Both the position numbers and the translations under genes were made by a program. From contig JAFULL010000014.1 of the NCBI GenBank assembly GCA_017473345.1, positions 1 through 49,281 of the forward strand: a stretch of DNA of 49,281 nt, read 5' to 3'. The notes beneath the pieces were generated by a model. That model worked only from the letters and a program-made list of their open reading frames with translations, did no database searches and was not told the DNA's origin. Source of the DNA: Clostridia bacterium. Lineage in GTDB: Bacteria; Bacillota; Clostridia; Christensenellales; Aristaeellaceae. Positions 25,661 to 33,157 of the stretch are shown here, one piece after another. The stretch's first letter is position 1; the number at the start of each line of letters is the position of its first letter.

Positions 25661-26026
25661 TCAGTATACGGAGTCTTTTTCAGTTGGTGCGTTTTCCAGC
25701 GCCTGCCGCAGGGTCTGAGCCTCCAGCCGGGCGGCGGCAAGGGCTTCCTCCAGTGCCTGCGCGCGGCTTTGCTGCAGGGCGACGGCATCGTTGGCTTCCT
25801 GCGAGGAAAGCACGGCGTCGGTCAGCTTTTGGCTCAGTGCGTCGCGCTGCTGGATCGCCTGCTGAAGCTCGCGTTTGCTTTGCAGCGCTTCCAGCGCCAG
25901 CGCATCCTGCTCGGCACGCAGCTTTGCGATCAGCTGGTTTTGTTCAAGACTGGTATGAAGAATAAAACCGGTAACGGTCAAAAGCGACAGGATCAGCGCG
26001 GAGAGGATGGCGACGGTCTGCTTCAT
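25661..26026 (-). CDS. small membrane-anchored coiled-coil protein
   Basis: The 121-residue product has one N-terminal hydrophobic segment (VAILSALILSLLTVTGFIL, residues 4-22), which could be a signal anchor. An almost uninterrupted Ala/Glu/Gln/Leu-rich helix with coiled-coil character fills residues 28-110. No enzymatic motif is seen and I do not recognise the family. It sits between scpB (separated by a terminator) and the LysM gene. An envelope scaffold role is only a guess. Confidence 0.65.
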   Translation of the reverse strand: MKQTVAILSALILSLLTVTGFILHTSLEQNQLIAKLRAEQDALALEALQSKRELQQAIQQRDALSQKLTDAVLSSQEANDAVALQQSRAQALEEALAAARLEAQTLRQALENAPTEKDSVY

Positions 26027-26043
26027 GGAGTACTCCTTTGCAA

Positions 26044-26080
26044 CAAAAATGCGTCCGGCAACAGTTTGTGCCGGACGCAT
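26044..26080 (-). terminator. terminator after scpB
   Basis: Minus strand: ATGCGTCCGGCA, loop CAAACTGT, TGCCGGACGCAT, then TTTTT. Perfect 12-bp stem. Confidence 0.88.
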
Positions 26081-26099
26081 GAAAAGAATGCATATACCA

Positions 26100-26657
26100 T
26101 TACGGTGTAAGGGGTTCCTCCACCTTTTCCACAGGCTGCGGGTCGGGCAGCGGCGGCAGTTCGCGGATGTCGGAAATGCCGAAGTGCTCCAGAAATTTGT
26201 CGGTGGTGGCATAGAGGATGGGGCGGCCGAGAGCTTCCTTGCGGCCCACTTCCTTGATGAGGCCTTTTTGCAGAAGCGACTGCACCGAATAGTCGCACTT
26301 CACGCCGCTCACCTGCTCCACCTCACCCTTGGTGGTAGGCTGACGGTAGGCGATTACAGCCAGCGTTTCCATGGCCGTCTGCGACAGGGACTGGCGCTGC
26401 ACAGGCTGCAGCAGGCGCTCCACATAGGGGGCGAATTCCGGGCGCGTTTCCAGACGCAGGTGATCGCCGTAGCGCCTGACGGCAATGCCGCGCTTCTGAT
26501 CGTCGAAAAGACGCTCCATATGGTCCACGGCCTGCACGGTTTCCAGCTCGCTCAGACCCAGAGCCGCACTCAGGTCACTGATTGACACCGGCTCGCCTGC
26601 GACGAACAGAATGGCCTCGATGATCTGCGGAATCTGGTTCATCTCCATCGTCTCCAT
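26100..26657 (-). CDS. scpB: segregation and condensation protein B
   Basis: ScpB is the winged-helix subunit that with ScpA and SMC forms the bacterial condensin. The 185-residue product has the tandem winged-helix pattern: IIEAILFVAGEPVSISDLS at the start, then SLSQTAMETLAVIAYRQPTTKGEVEQVSG, the most conserved ScpB segment, and GRPILYATTDKFLEHFGI. The start METMEMNQ is preceded by GGAAGGAAA and lies inside scpA, overlapping it by about 83 nt, which implies coupled translation. Confidence 0.94.
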   Translation of the reverse strand: METMEMNQIPQIIEAILFVAGEPVSISDLSAALGLSELETVQAVDHMERLFDDQKRGIAVRRYGDHLRLETRPEFAPYVERLLQPVQRQSLSQTAMETLAVIAYRQPTTKGEVEQVSGVKCDYSVQSLLQKGLIKEVGRKEALGRPILYATTDKFLEHFGISDIRELPPLPDPQPVEKVEEPLTP

Positions 26658-27378
26658 TGGTTTCCTTCCTTCCGGGTACCAGCAAAATGGTGTCAAATGT
26701 GGCGCTCTGCTTCACATGCGCCCTGCCCAGCTTGAGAATTTCCAGCAGGGCAATGAACAGGGTGACCACTTCTTCCTTGCCGGGCGCATCGCTGAACAGC
26801 TCGTCAAAACGCGCCTCGCCCAGCACCAGCCGGCTTTCGATGGCCTCCATGCAGCCTTCCACCGTGTAGTTGTCGCGGCGGATGTCGCGCAGGCGGAACT
26901 CTACCTCGCGCGGCTCTGCCGGAGTGCGGTTCTGCACGCGCAAAAGTGCTTCCCACAGAGCCTCCAGCGTAAGGCCGTCCAGCTCAAAGGTGGGCGGCGG
27001 CAGGGGGTATTCCTCCGGCAGCTTGCCAAAAACCTGCTTTGCGCTTTTTTCAAACGCGGTCATGTTTTCGGCGCTTTCCTTAAACTGCTTGTAGGCGATC
27101 AGTCGTGCGATCAGCGCCTGCTCGGGGTCTTCCTCTTCCTCCTTGGGAGGCTTGGGCAGCAGGTGCCGGCTTTTGATTTCCACCAGCGTGGCCGCCATGG
27201 TAATGAACTCGCTGGCCTCGTCCATGTCGAAATCGTCTGCATTGCGCACGATTTCGATGTACTGCTCGGTGATATCGCTGACGAAAATCTCCTGCAGGTC
27301 GATTTTGGCCTTGCCAATCAGCGTCAGCAGCAGGTCCAGCGGGCCGTCAAACTGTTTGAGATGAAACTGTACAGCCAT
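26575..27378 (-). CDS. scpA: segregation and condensation protein A
   Basis: ScpA is the kleisin that bridges the SMC heads. The 267-residue product starts with FHLKQFDGPLDLLLTLIGKAKIDLQEIFVSDITEQY, the family N-terminal signature, followed by EASEFITMAATLVEIKSRHLLP. The C-terminal winged helix is around VVTLFIALLEILKLGRAHVKQ. About 28 residues at the end are Asp/Arg-rich and come from the region overlapping scpB. ATG at 27378 overlaps the stop of the M50 gene (TGATG). Confidence 0.94.
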   Translation of the reverse strand: MAVQFHLKQFDGPLDLLLTLIGKAKIDLQEIFVSDITEQYIEIVRNADDFDMDEASEFITMAATLVEIKSRHLLPKPPKEEEEDPEQALIARLIAYKQFKESAENMTAFEKSAKQVFGKLPEEYPLPPPTFELDGLTLEALWEALLRVQNRTPAEPREVEFRLRDIRRDNYTVEGCMEAIESRLVLGEARFDELFSDAPGKEEVVTLFIALLEILKLGRAHVKQSATFDTILLVPGRKETNGDDGDEPDSADHRGHSVRRRRAGVNQ

Positions 27379-28175
27379 CAGCTCAACCCCGCAATTGACA
27401 GAAACAGGTTGAGCACAGCGTCCTCCACGGCATTGAACGCGGTGGTGAGGATGTTGCTCAGCCCGCCGCTTAAGCACAGCACGATCAGCGCGACCTGAAC
27501 GATCTGGAATACATTGGGGTTCAGACGCAGACGGCCCCGGAACAGAATATCGTTAAAGATGTGGTAGCCGTCCAGCGGGGGAATGGGCAGCAGATTGAAC
27601 AGGCCAACCGACAGATTCATGCTGCCAAACATCAGCAAAAAGCGCTGCACATACTGCAGCCACGGCGTGCGCATGACCTGAGCATTCTGTCCGCCTGCGC
27701 CGCCCACCAGCACCGCATAGCCGATGCCGTCGGACGACAGCAGCTGCCGCGCGCCGTACATGGCAATGACCTCAGGCTTCCACAAAAGGCTGTTGAGACC
27801 TACGGCCAGACCGAGAGACAGCAGAAACAGCGTGATATTGACCGTGATGCCTGCAATGCTCACCAGAAAATCATCGCGGCGGTAGTTGTCAAAGTTGCGG
27901 GGATTGACCGGCACGGGCTTGGCCCAGCCAAAGCCGAAAAACACCAGAAAAAGCGTGCCCAGAGGATCCAGATGCTTGCGGGGGTTCATTGAAAGACGGC
28001 CCAGCATTTTGGCGGTGGGATCGCCGCACTGCCATGCCACATAACCGTGCGCGATCTCGTGCAGGATCAGCGTCAGAAGAATGGACGCGGCGAAATAGAT
28101 CAGGTAAATGATGAAACCCACCGGGTCGGTCGTCAGCCAGTTGAACCAGCTCTGCAGTCTGCTTACAATGCCCAT
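27378..28175 (-). CDS. site-2 protease family (M50) membrane metalloprotease
   Basis: A 265-residue intramembrane zinc protease. HEIAHG (residues 41-46) is the HExxH site inside the second helix, and NLLPIPPLDGYHIF near 203 carries the conserved Asp ligand (LDG). FGWAKPVPVNPRNF is typical of this compact M50 subfamily, which lacks a PDZ domain and is commonly found with scpA/scpB in Firmicutes. The start MGIVSRLQ is chosen because AAGGAGG is 6 nt upstream. Substrate is unknown. Confidence 0.9.
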   Translation of the reverse strand: MGIVSRLQSWFNWLTTDPVGFIIYLIYFAASILLTLILHEIAHGYVAWQCGDPTAKMLGRLSMNPRKHLDPLGTLFLVFFGFGWAKPVPVNPRNFDNYRRDDFLVSIAGITVNITLFLLSLGLAVGLNSLLWKPEVIAMYGARQLLSSDGIGYAVLVGGAGGQNAQVMRTPWLQYVQRFLLMFGSMNLSVGLFNLLPIPPLDGYHIFNDILFRGRLRLNPNVFQIVQVALIVLCLSGGLSNILTTAFNAVEDAVLNLFLSIAGLS

Positions 28176-28238
28176 ACAAAACCTCCTTGTCAAAGACGCA
28201 CATAATCGCGCCTGTCAAAAGTGTGGGGAATGGTAAAG

Positions 28239-28267
28239 ATTATACCCTGCAAAGCCCAAAATAGCAA
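28239..28267 (-). promoter_or_regulatory. promoter of the M50-scpA-scpB operon
   Basis: Minus strand: TTGCTA (28262-28267), 17 nt, TATAAT (28239-28244). Confidence 0.7.
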
Positions 28268-28273
28268 GCAAAC

Positions 28274-28410
28274 GCATTCAATGACATTCAACGGCAAATT
28301 TTCCATTCATTCAATGGGAGGGAAAATGATTGCAAAAGAAAAAACGGTATGATATAATCGATCCAACTGGTGATTAATCAGATTTTTTCATTTCATGAAT
28401 GAATGACATC
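28274..28410. repeat. CATTCA motif cluster in the divergent promoter region
   Basis: CATTCAATG, CATTCAA and CATTCATTCAATGG occur at about 28275-28316. The inverse form TGAATGAATGACA lies near 28397-28409. They surround both divergent promoters. They could be regulator sites; this is inference from repetition only. Confidence 0.35.
28330..28358 (+). promoter_or_regulatory. promoter of the methyltransferase-rho operon
   Basis: TTGCAA (28330-28335), 17 nt, consensus TATAAT (28353-28358). The leader to the TTG start is about 70 nt. Confidence 0.7.
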
Positions 28411-28433
28411 GTTGAACGGAAAGAGGACTTTGC

Positions 28434-29453
28434 TTGCGTTATGCATTGTTGTTAAAGCCCCATGCCAATATTCGCTATCGTCAGTCGCTTGAAAAACTGG
28501 CGCTGATTGAATTGAAATGCATGCTTGAAGCCTGGGGAATGCAGGATGTTCCGGTCGGAACGCAGACCATTGAAAACGAAAGCTTTATCACCTTTGAAAC
28601 AGACCGGCTGACGGATGCGGCCTGGTGTGAAATTTCGCGCCATTCATCGGTCTGTTTTGCTGCTGAATACATGACGGACGGGCTGATGAGGCCGCTGCGC
28701 CGCCATGTGCAGGGCGTTATGCCGGATGATCTTCCCCATGTGCTCAAGTACAAGGGCAAGACCAATGCCGATTTCACGCAGATGATGCTGCACTGCGCCA
28801 AGGCTGCGTCGGACTTTGCCACCAGCAGCGAAGCGCTTCGTGTGCTGGATCCCATGTGTGGCAAGGGCACCACGCTGTTCTGTGCGCTGTGCGAGGGTCA
28901 TGACGCCGTGGGCGTGGACATGGACCTGAAAGCGCTGCAGGAGACGGACAATTATTTTGAACGTTCGCTCAAGCTGCACCGCATCAAGCACAAGCGCACT
29001 GAGCAGTCGCTTACGCTCAAGGGCGGCAATGCCCGGGCTGTGGCCTATACAGCAGCGCCGGATGCACAGGGCATGAAGGACGGCAGCGCGCTCAAACTGG
29101 AACTCATCGGCGGTGACGCTGCAAGGCTTGGCGAGCTGGTCAAACCCGGCAGCGTGCATCTCATCGCAAGCGACCTGCCCTATGGCGTGCAGCATGCGCC
29201 CAAGGAAAAGGGAGGCCTGTCCTCGCTTGGCCGGCTTGTGCAGCGTGTGGCGCCCGGCTGTGTGCGTGCGCTCAAACCCGGCGGAGCGCTGGCGTTTTCA
29301 TTCAATATTTACACTCTGCGCCGCAAAGAAGTGGAGCAGGTGCTTACAGAAGCCGGCCTGCATGTGCTCAGTGAAGGCCCCTATGCCGATTTTTCGCACT
29401 GGGTGGAGCAGGCCGTGGAGCGCGACGTGGTGGTCGCGCGCAAGGAAAAGTAA
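28434..29453 (+). CDS. TRM11/UPF0020-like SAM-dependent RNA methyltransferase
   Basis: The 339-residue product has a C-terminal Rossmann methyltransferase domain. VLDPMCGKGTTLFCA is motif I (near residue 138), VGVDMDLKA the acidic motif II, and ASDLPYGVQH the motif IV DLPY seen in N2-guanine or amino-group RNA methyltransferases of the THUMP/UPF0020 group. The N-terminal 100 residues may be a divergent RNA-binding domain. The start is TTG at 28434, with AAAGAGGA a few bases upstream. It precedes rho by 31 nt. The target nucleotide is unknown. Confidence 0.8.
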   Translation: MRYALLLKPHANIRYRQSLEKLALIELKCMLEAWGMQDVPVGTQTIENESFITFETDRLTDAAWCEISRHSSVCFAAEYMTDGLMRPLRRHVQGVMPDDLPHVLKYKGKTNADFTQMMLHCAKAASDFATSSEALRVLDPMCGKGTTLFCALCEGHDAVGVDMDLKALQETDNYFERSLKLHRIKHKRTEQSLTLKGGNARAVAYTAAPDAQGMKDGSALKLELIGGDAARLGELVKPGSVHLIASDLPYGVQHAPKEKGGLSSLGRLVQRVAPGCVRALKPGGALAFSFNIYTLRRKEVEQVLTEAGLHVLSEGPYADFSHWVEQAVERDVVVARKEK

Positions 29454-29484
29454 GACGTGTTGTTTTGGGTAAGGAGGGTTTGAT

Positions 29485-31449
29485 TTGCAGATAGAAGAAC
29501 TGCAGGCCATGACGGTGATCCAGCTGCGTAAACTGGCCAAGGAAAACGGCGTAAAGCTCAGCGCCGGTATCGATAAGGCGGGCATTGTGGAACGTGTTGC
29601 ACAGGCGCTTGAAACCAGGACCGAAGCGCCCCAGCCTGTAAAAGAAGAAACGGCAGCTCCTGCGGCGGATCAGCTGCAGCAGGCCAGTCTGTCTGCCGAC
29701 GTTACCAGCGTGGCGCCCGGCGGATACCGCCCGGCCTATCGTCAGGCATGGCAGGCCCGTCCTGCAACGCCGCGCGAAACGCCGCAAAAGCCCACATGGC
29801 AGCGCCCGGCCGGTGCAGTGAACCGTTTTGGTCCGCAGAGCCGCTCCACCCAGCCCATCCAGCAGGAAGAACGCACGCCTGCCGAGCAGCCGCGCCCTGT
29901 GCAGGAGCCGCAGCGCCCCGCGCAGGATAATGCTCCCCGTCTGGACGGCTATCGCCTGGGTTACCGTGCTGCGCCGCAGCGCCAGCCCTATCAGAATCGC
30001 AGCGACTACGGCAGCCAGAACTACGGCGGCTATCAGCAGCGTAATTATCAGCAGAATAACTATGGCTATCAGAACCGCGGTTATCAGCAGAACAACTACC
30101 AGCAGGGCAGCTATCAGCAAAATAATTATCAGCAGAATAACAATTACGGCTACCAGCAGCGCAGCTATCCGCCGCGCACCTATCAGCCACAGCAGTCTGC
30201 TGAAAACAATTTCAATGATGACCTCTACCGTATGCAGCGCGACACGCAGTTTGCCGAGCAGACCGAGGCGGGTCAGCTGCCGGATCTTTTGCAGACGGTG
30301 CCCAGCGAACCTGCTGCGGGCATTCTGGAAGTACTGCCCGACGGCTATGGTTTCCTGCGCAGCCGCACGCTGCTGCCGGGCAAGAAGGATATTTATGTGT
30401 CCATGGCGCAGATCCGCCGCTTTGGCCTGCGCACCGGCGACCGCGTAGAGGGACAGGCCCGTGTGCAGCGCGAAGGCGACAAGTTTGCGGCGCTGCTGGC
30501 GGTGGAAAAGGTCAATGGTGAAGAGGCACAGGAAAATCCCGATCGTTTGTCATTTGAACAGCTGGTGCCGGTCTATCCCGACCGCCGCATCGTGCTGGAA
30601 GATCCCAATGGGAAAACGCCCATGGCTATCCGCCTGGTGGACCTGATCGCACCGATGGGCTTTGGCCAGCGCGCCATGATCGCCTGCCCGCCGGAAAGCG
30701 GCCGGCTTCAGCTGATGCACGATTTGTGCTGCGCCATCAAGCGCAACGACCCCGATGCAGACGTGCTGATGCTGCTCATCGACGTTGCTCCCGAAGAAGT
30801 GACCGAAATCAGCGAAAGCGTGGACGCTGAAGTATTCGCCTCCACATTCGCCGACGCTCCCGAAACACAGACCCGCGTGAGCGAAACCATGCTGGAACGC
30901 GCTCAGCGTCTGGTGGAAATGAATCACAACGTAGTCATTCTGCTGGATAGCCTGAGCAAACTGACCCGTGCCTATCAGGCGGTGCTGTCGCAGGGCGGAC
31001 GCCCCATGACCAACACCATTGCTCCTGCTGCGCTGGTCAAGCCCAAGCGTTTCTTTGGCGCGGCGCGCAATACCCGCGACGCCGGCAGCCTCACCATGAT
31101 CGCCACCATCGCCGTGGATACCGGCTCCCGCGTGGACGATATCATCTTTGAGGAATTCCGCGGCACGGCCAATATGGAGATCACCCTTTGCCCCGAGCAG
31201 GAAAACGATCCGCTGCATCCCATGATCAACCTGCTGCTCAGCGGCACCAAAAAGGACGACATGCTGCTCAGCGCCGAGCAGAAGGAAGGCCTGCGCAGCA
31301 TCCGCAGGGTGCTGGGCTCCGCCACCAACGGCGAGGCCGTGGTGCAGCTGGTGGATATGATGAAAAAGACCAAATGCAACGCCGACCTGCTGGAGCGCCT
31401 GAAGGACTGGATCGCCCTGTGGGAAAAGAGCGGCTATCTGAAACGGTAA
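29485..31449 (+). CDS. rho: Rho-type transcription terminator with degenerate ATPase site and N/Q/Y-rich insert
   Basis: Residues 1-42 are a Rho_N helical domain and 278-345 the cold-shock-like RNA-binding domain (GILEVLPDGYGFLR). Residues 360-645 are the RecA-like core with unmistakable Rho segments (PKRFFGAARN, VASTF-like FASTF, EEFRGTANME). Between them lies about 230 residues of low complexity, with an N/Q/Y-rich stretch at 168-241. The P-loop, APPKAGKT in E. coli Rho, reads CPPESGRL here (401-408), so the lysine is lost. DERPEEV is DVAPEEV, losing the catalytic Glu and the next Arg, and SGTRK is SGTKK at the arginine finger. ATP hydrolysis is therefore predicted weak or absent. Walker B (ILLD, D488) is kept. 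Start is TTG, 6 nt after AAGGAGG. A canonical Rho may exist elsewhere. Confidence 0.9.
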   Translation: MQIEELQAMTVIQLRKLAKENGVKLSAGIDKAGIVERVAQALETRTEAPQPVKEETAAPAADQLQQASLSADVTSVAPGGYRPAYRQAWQARPATPRETPQKPTWQRPAGAVNRFGPQSRSTQPIQQEERTPAEQPRPVQEPQRPAQDNAPRLDGYRLGYRAAPQRQPYQNRSDYGSQNYGGYQQRNYQQNNYGYQNRGYQQNNYQQGSYQQNNYQQNNNYGYQQRSYPPRTYQPQQSAENNFNDDLYRMQRDTQFAEQTEAGQLPDLLQTVPSEPAAGILEVLPDGYGFLRSRTLLPGKKDIYVSMAQIRRFGLRTGDRVEGQARVQREGDKFAALLAVEKVNGEEAQENPDRLSFEQLVPVYPDRRIVLEDPNGKTPMAIRLVDLIAPMGFGQRAMIACPPESGRLQLMHDLCCAIKRNDPDADVLMLLIDVAPEEVTEISESVDAEVFASTFADAPETQTRVSETMLERAQRLVEMNHNVVILLDSLSKLTRAYQAVLSQGGRPMTNTIAPAALVKPKRFFGAARNTRDAGSLTMIATIAVDTGSRVDDIIFEEFRGTANMEITLCPEQENDPLHPMINLLLSGTKKDDMLLSAEQKEGLRSIRRVLGSATNGEAVVQLVDMMKKTKCNADLLERLKDWIALWEKSGYLKR

Positions 31450-31455
31450 TATAGC

Positions 31456-31487
31456 AAAACACCGCAGGAAAGGTCCTGCGGTGTTTT
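31456..31487. terminator. terminator after rho (bidirectional)
   Basis: AAAACACCGCAGGA, loop AAGG, TCCTGCGGTGTTTT. It also serves the convergent deacetylase gene. Confidence 0.88.
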
Positions 31488-31494
31488 GATATCG

Positions 31495-32331
31495 TCAGTC
31501 GATGCGCACGTCATAACCCGAGGGGATCTCGATGAGGGTGCCATTGGCGTTGGCCCACAGCGTCAGCGCGCTGGGATTGTACAGCCGCCTGCCATCGGCG
31601 GAGATGTGCATGCTGCGCCATGCCTCCACATAATCGTGGATTTCGATGTTGGTGGCGTACCAGATATCTTCGCGTCCGCCGACAAACGCGGCAAAGTCCT
31701 CGATGACCTGCCAGTTGTTGTTGGCCTCAAACTCGTAGCTGTGGCCCCAAAGGTAGAACAGCTGCGGCCGGTACGGCTTGCCGGACACGAACTTCTGCGC
31801 CATCTCCATCAGGCGGGGATCGTCATGATGGCAGGTGGCGGGCATCTGCAGCCAGTTTTGCGGCAGATCGAACCGGCGGGTGGATTCCACCGTGCGGGAA
31901 TAGGCGATGCCGCAGCCTTTGAGCGTTTCGGCCAGCTCAGGGGTAACGGTACCGTAGGGGTAGGCCATGCCGCGCACGATGCAGCCGAACATGTTTTCAA
32001 GCTCCTCACGGTCGCGCATGACCTGCCAGATGGCGTGAGCCGGGGGCAGATCGGGCAGATCACCGTGCCACAGCGCATGCACGGCAACCTCGTGGCCGGA
32101 ACCTGCGTACAGGTCGTAGGCGGCCTGACGGGTCATGCGGCGATGAATGTGGCCGTTGGGGAAAACAGTGCCCTCGGGCGAAAACTGTCCGCCGTTGAGG
32201 TTAAAGGTGCCTTTCAGGCCGTTGCGGTTCATGATGGCGATCAGCCGGGCATCCTGCTCCACACCGTCGTCATAGCTGAGCGTAAGGGCCTTCGAAAGGC
32301 CTTTGGGAAATACCATCCAAAGCTGAATCAT
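31495..32331 (-). CDS. polysaccharide deacetylase family protein
   Basis: The 278-residue product shows the NodB-homology motifs: ALTLSYDDGVEQD (catalytic Asp pair, residues 14-26), HEVAVHALWHGD (the H-x-H metal-binding region near 80-91) and GMAYPYGTV (motif 3). It has no signal peptide, so it is probably cytoplasmic or not conventionally exported, which is less common for peptidoglycan deacetylases. The start MIQLWMVFPKG is chosen over a reading from 32451, which would cross the upstream terminator. Confidence 0.87.
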   Translation of the reverse strand: MIQLWMVFPKGLSKALTLSYDDGVEQDARLIAIMNRNGLKGTFNLNGGQFSPEGTVFPNGHIHRRMTRQAAYDLYAGSGHEVAVHALWHGDLPDLPPAHAIWQVMRDREELENMFGCIVRGMAYPYGTVTPELAETLKGCGIAYSRTVESTRRFDLPQNWLQMPATCHHDDPRLMEMAQKFVSGKPYRPQLFYLWGHSYEFEANNNWQVIEDFAAFVGGREDIWYATNIEIHDYVEAWRSMHISADGRRLYNPSALTLWANANGTLIEIPSGYDVRID

Positions 32332-32401
32332 ATGCAGTTCACCTCGCAGAAAATGTGTATAAGGTTTCGTGAAAAAACGGCAAAAAACCTGCTGAAAAGA
32401 C

Positions 32402-32437
32402 AAAAAAGGGCCGGGATGTTTGGAACATCCCGGCTTT
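32402..32437 (-). terminator. terminator after the PII-like gene
   Basis: Minus strand: GCCGGGATGTT, loop CCA, AACATCCCGGC, then CCTTTTTT. It ends the DUF368-DUF1538-PII transcript. Confidence 0.88.
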
Positions 32438-32440
32438 AAG

Positions 32441-33142
32441 TTAGTCCTCAATCTCGCCTGCGGCGGCCATTACGCTGCGAAGGCCCGCCACGCTCTCCAC
32501 AGGCAGGGAGAACATAATCGTGTGGGCCGGGCTCTGCACGCCGGCATTTTCCATGATGGCGCGCATGAGGGTGCTCTTTTGGTTAGCAGCAGTCAGAATG
32601 AGCAGCATCTCCTTCTCATCGGCGATCGACAGGCCGAAGAAACGGTTTTCGCCGTCGGGGTTGGTGCCCTTGGCGTGCAGCACGGTACCGCCCATGGCGC
32701 CTGCGCTGCGGGCGGCGTCCATCACGGTATCGACATGGCCGCGGTTGCAAATAGCGATGATCAGCTCGTAGAGGAACGTCGAGGGCATATCCTTCACCTC
32801 TTCCAGAATGATGTTTTGTCCTTGGGTAAAGTATTTCAGACTGCTGGAGCCTGCGATGCTGGCGATGGGAATGGTGAACGCCACGCCGCTGCCGGGCATG
32901 TTGAGGCCCACTTCGCCGATCAACGCATTCATCAGGCGCTTTGCGCGGGGACGGGTGGTCATTGCGTAAAACAGTTCTTTTTCGGTCTCTTCCAGGCCCA
33001 GCAGGTCCAGCAGTTTCTTTCCGGCTGTGCCCTGGCACAGGAGGCTGGTGACGGTGTTTACGTCATGCTCACTGAAAAAATTGACCAGCTGTTCGTCATG
33101 GTCGCGCTTGACGATCACGCACAGCAGACACAGATCATGCAT
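32441..33142 (-). CDS. tandem P-II-like regulatory protein
   Basis: A 233-residue protein made of two P-II/GlnB-like ferredoxin folds. The first (1-110) includes SGVAFTIPIASIAG. The second (115-233) has LIIAICNRGHVDTVMDAARSAGAMGGTVLHAKGT, where GGTVLHAKGT corresponds to the P-II nucleotide-binding segment. P-II proteins report ATP/ADP or other metabolites and often gate membrane transporters. It lies 15 nt after the DUF1538 gene, with GGAGG before its ATG, so the likely partner is that membrane protein. Ligand is unknown. Confidence 0.8.
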   Translation of the reverse strand: MHDLCLLCVIVKRDHDEQLVNFFSEHDVNTVTSLLCQGTAGKKLLDLLGLEETEKELFYAMTTRPRAKRLMNALIGEVGLNMPGSGVAFTIPIASIAGSSSLKYFTQGQNIILEEVKDMPSTFLYELIIAICNRGHVDTVMDAARSAGAMGGTVLHAKGTNPDGENRFFGLSIADEKEMLLILTAANQKSTLMRAIMENAGVQSPAHTIMFSLPVESVAGLRSVMAAAGEIED

Positions 33143-33157
33143 AGGCGTACCTCCAGT

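Noticed and set aside
30020-30170. Possible CRISPR-like or tandem-repeat array
   Set aside because: The repeats are in frame inside rho and encode an N/Q/Y-rich protein tract; unit and spacing are irregular and there is no spacer pattern.
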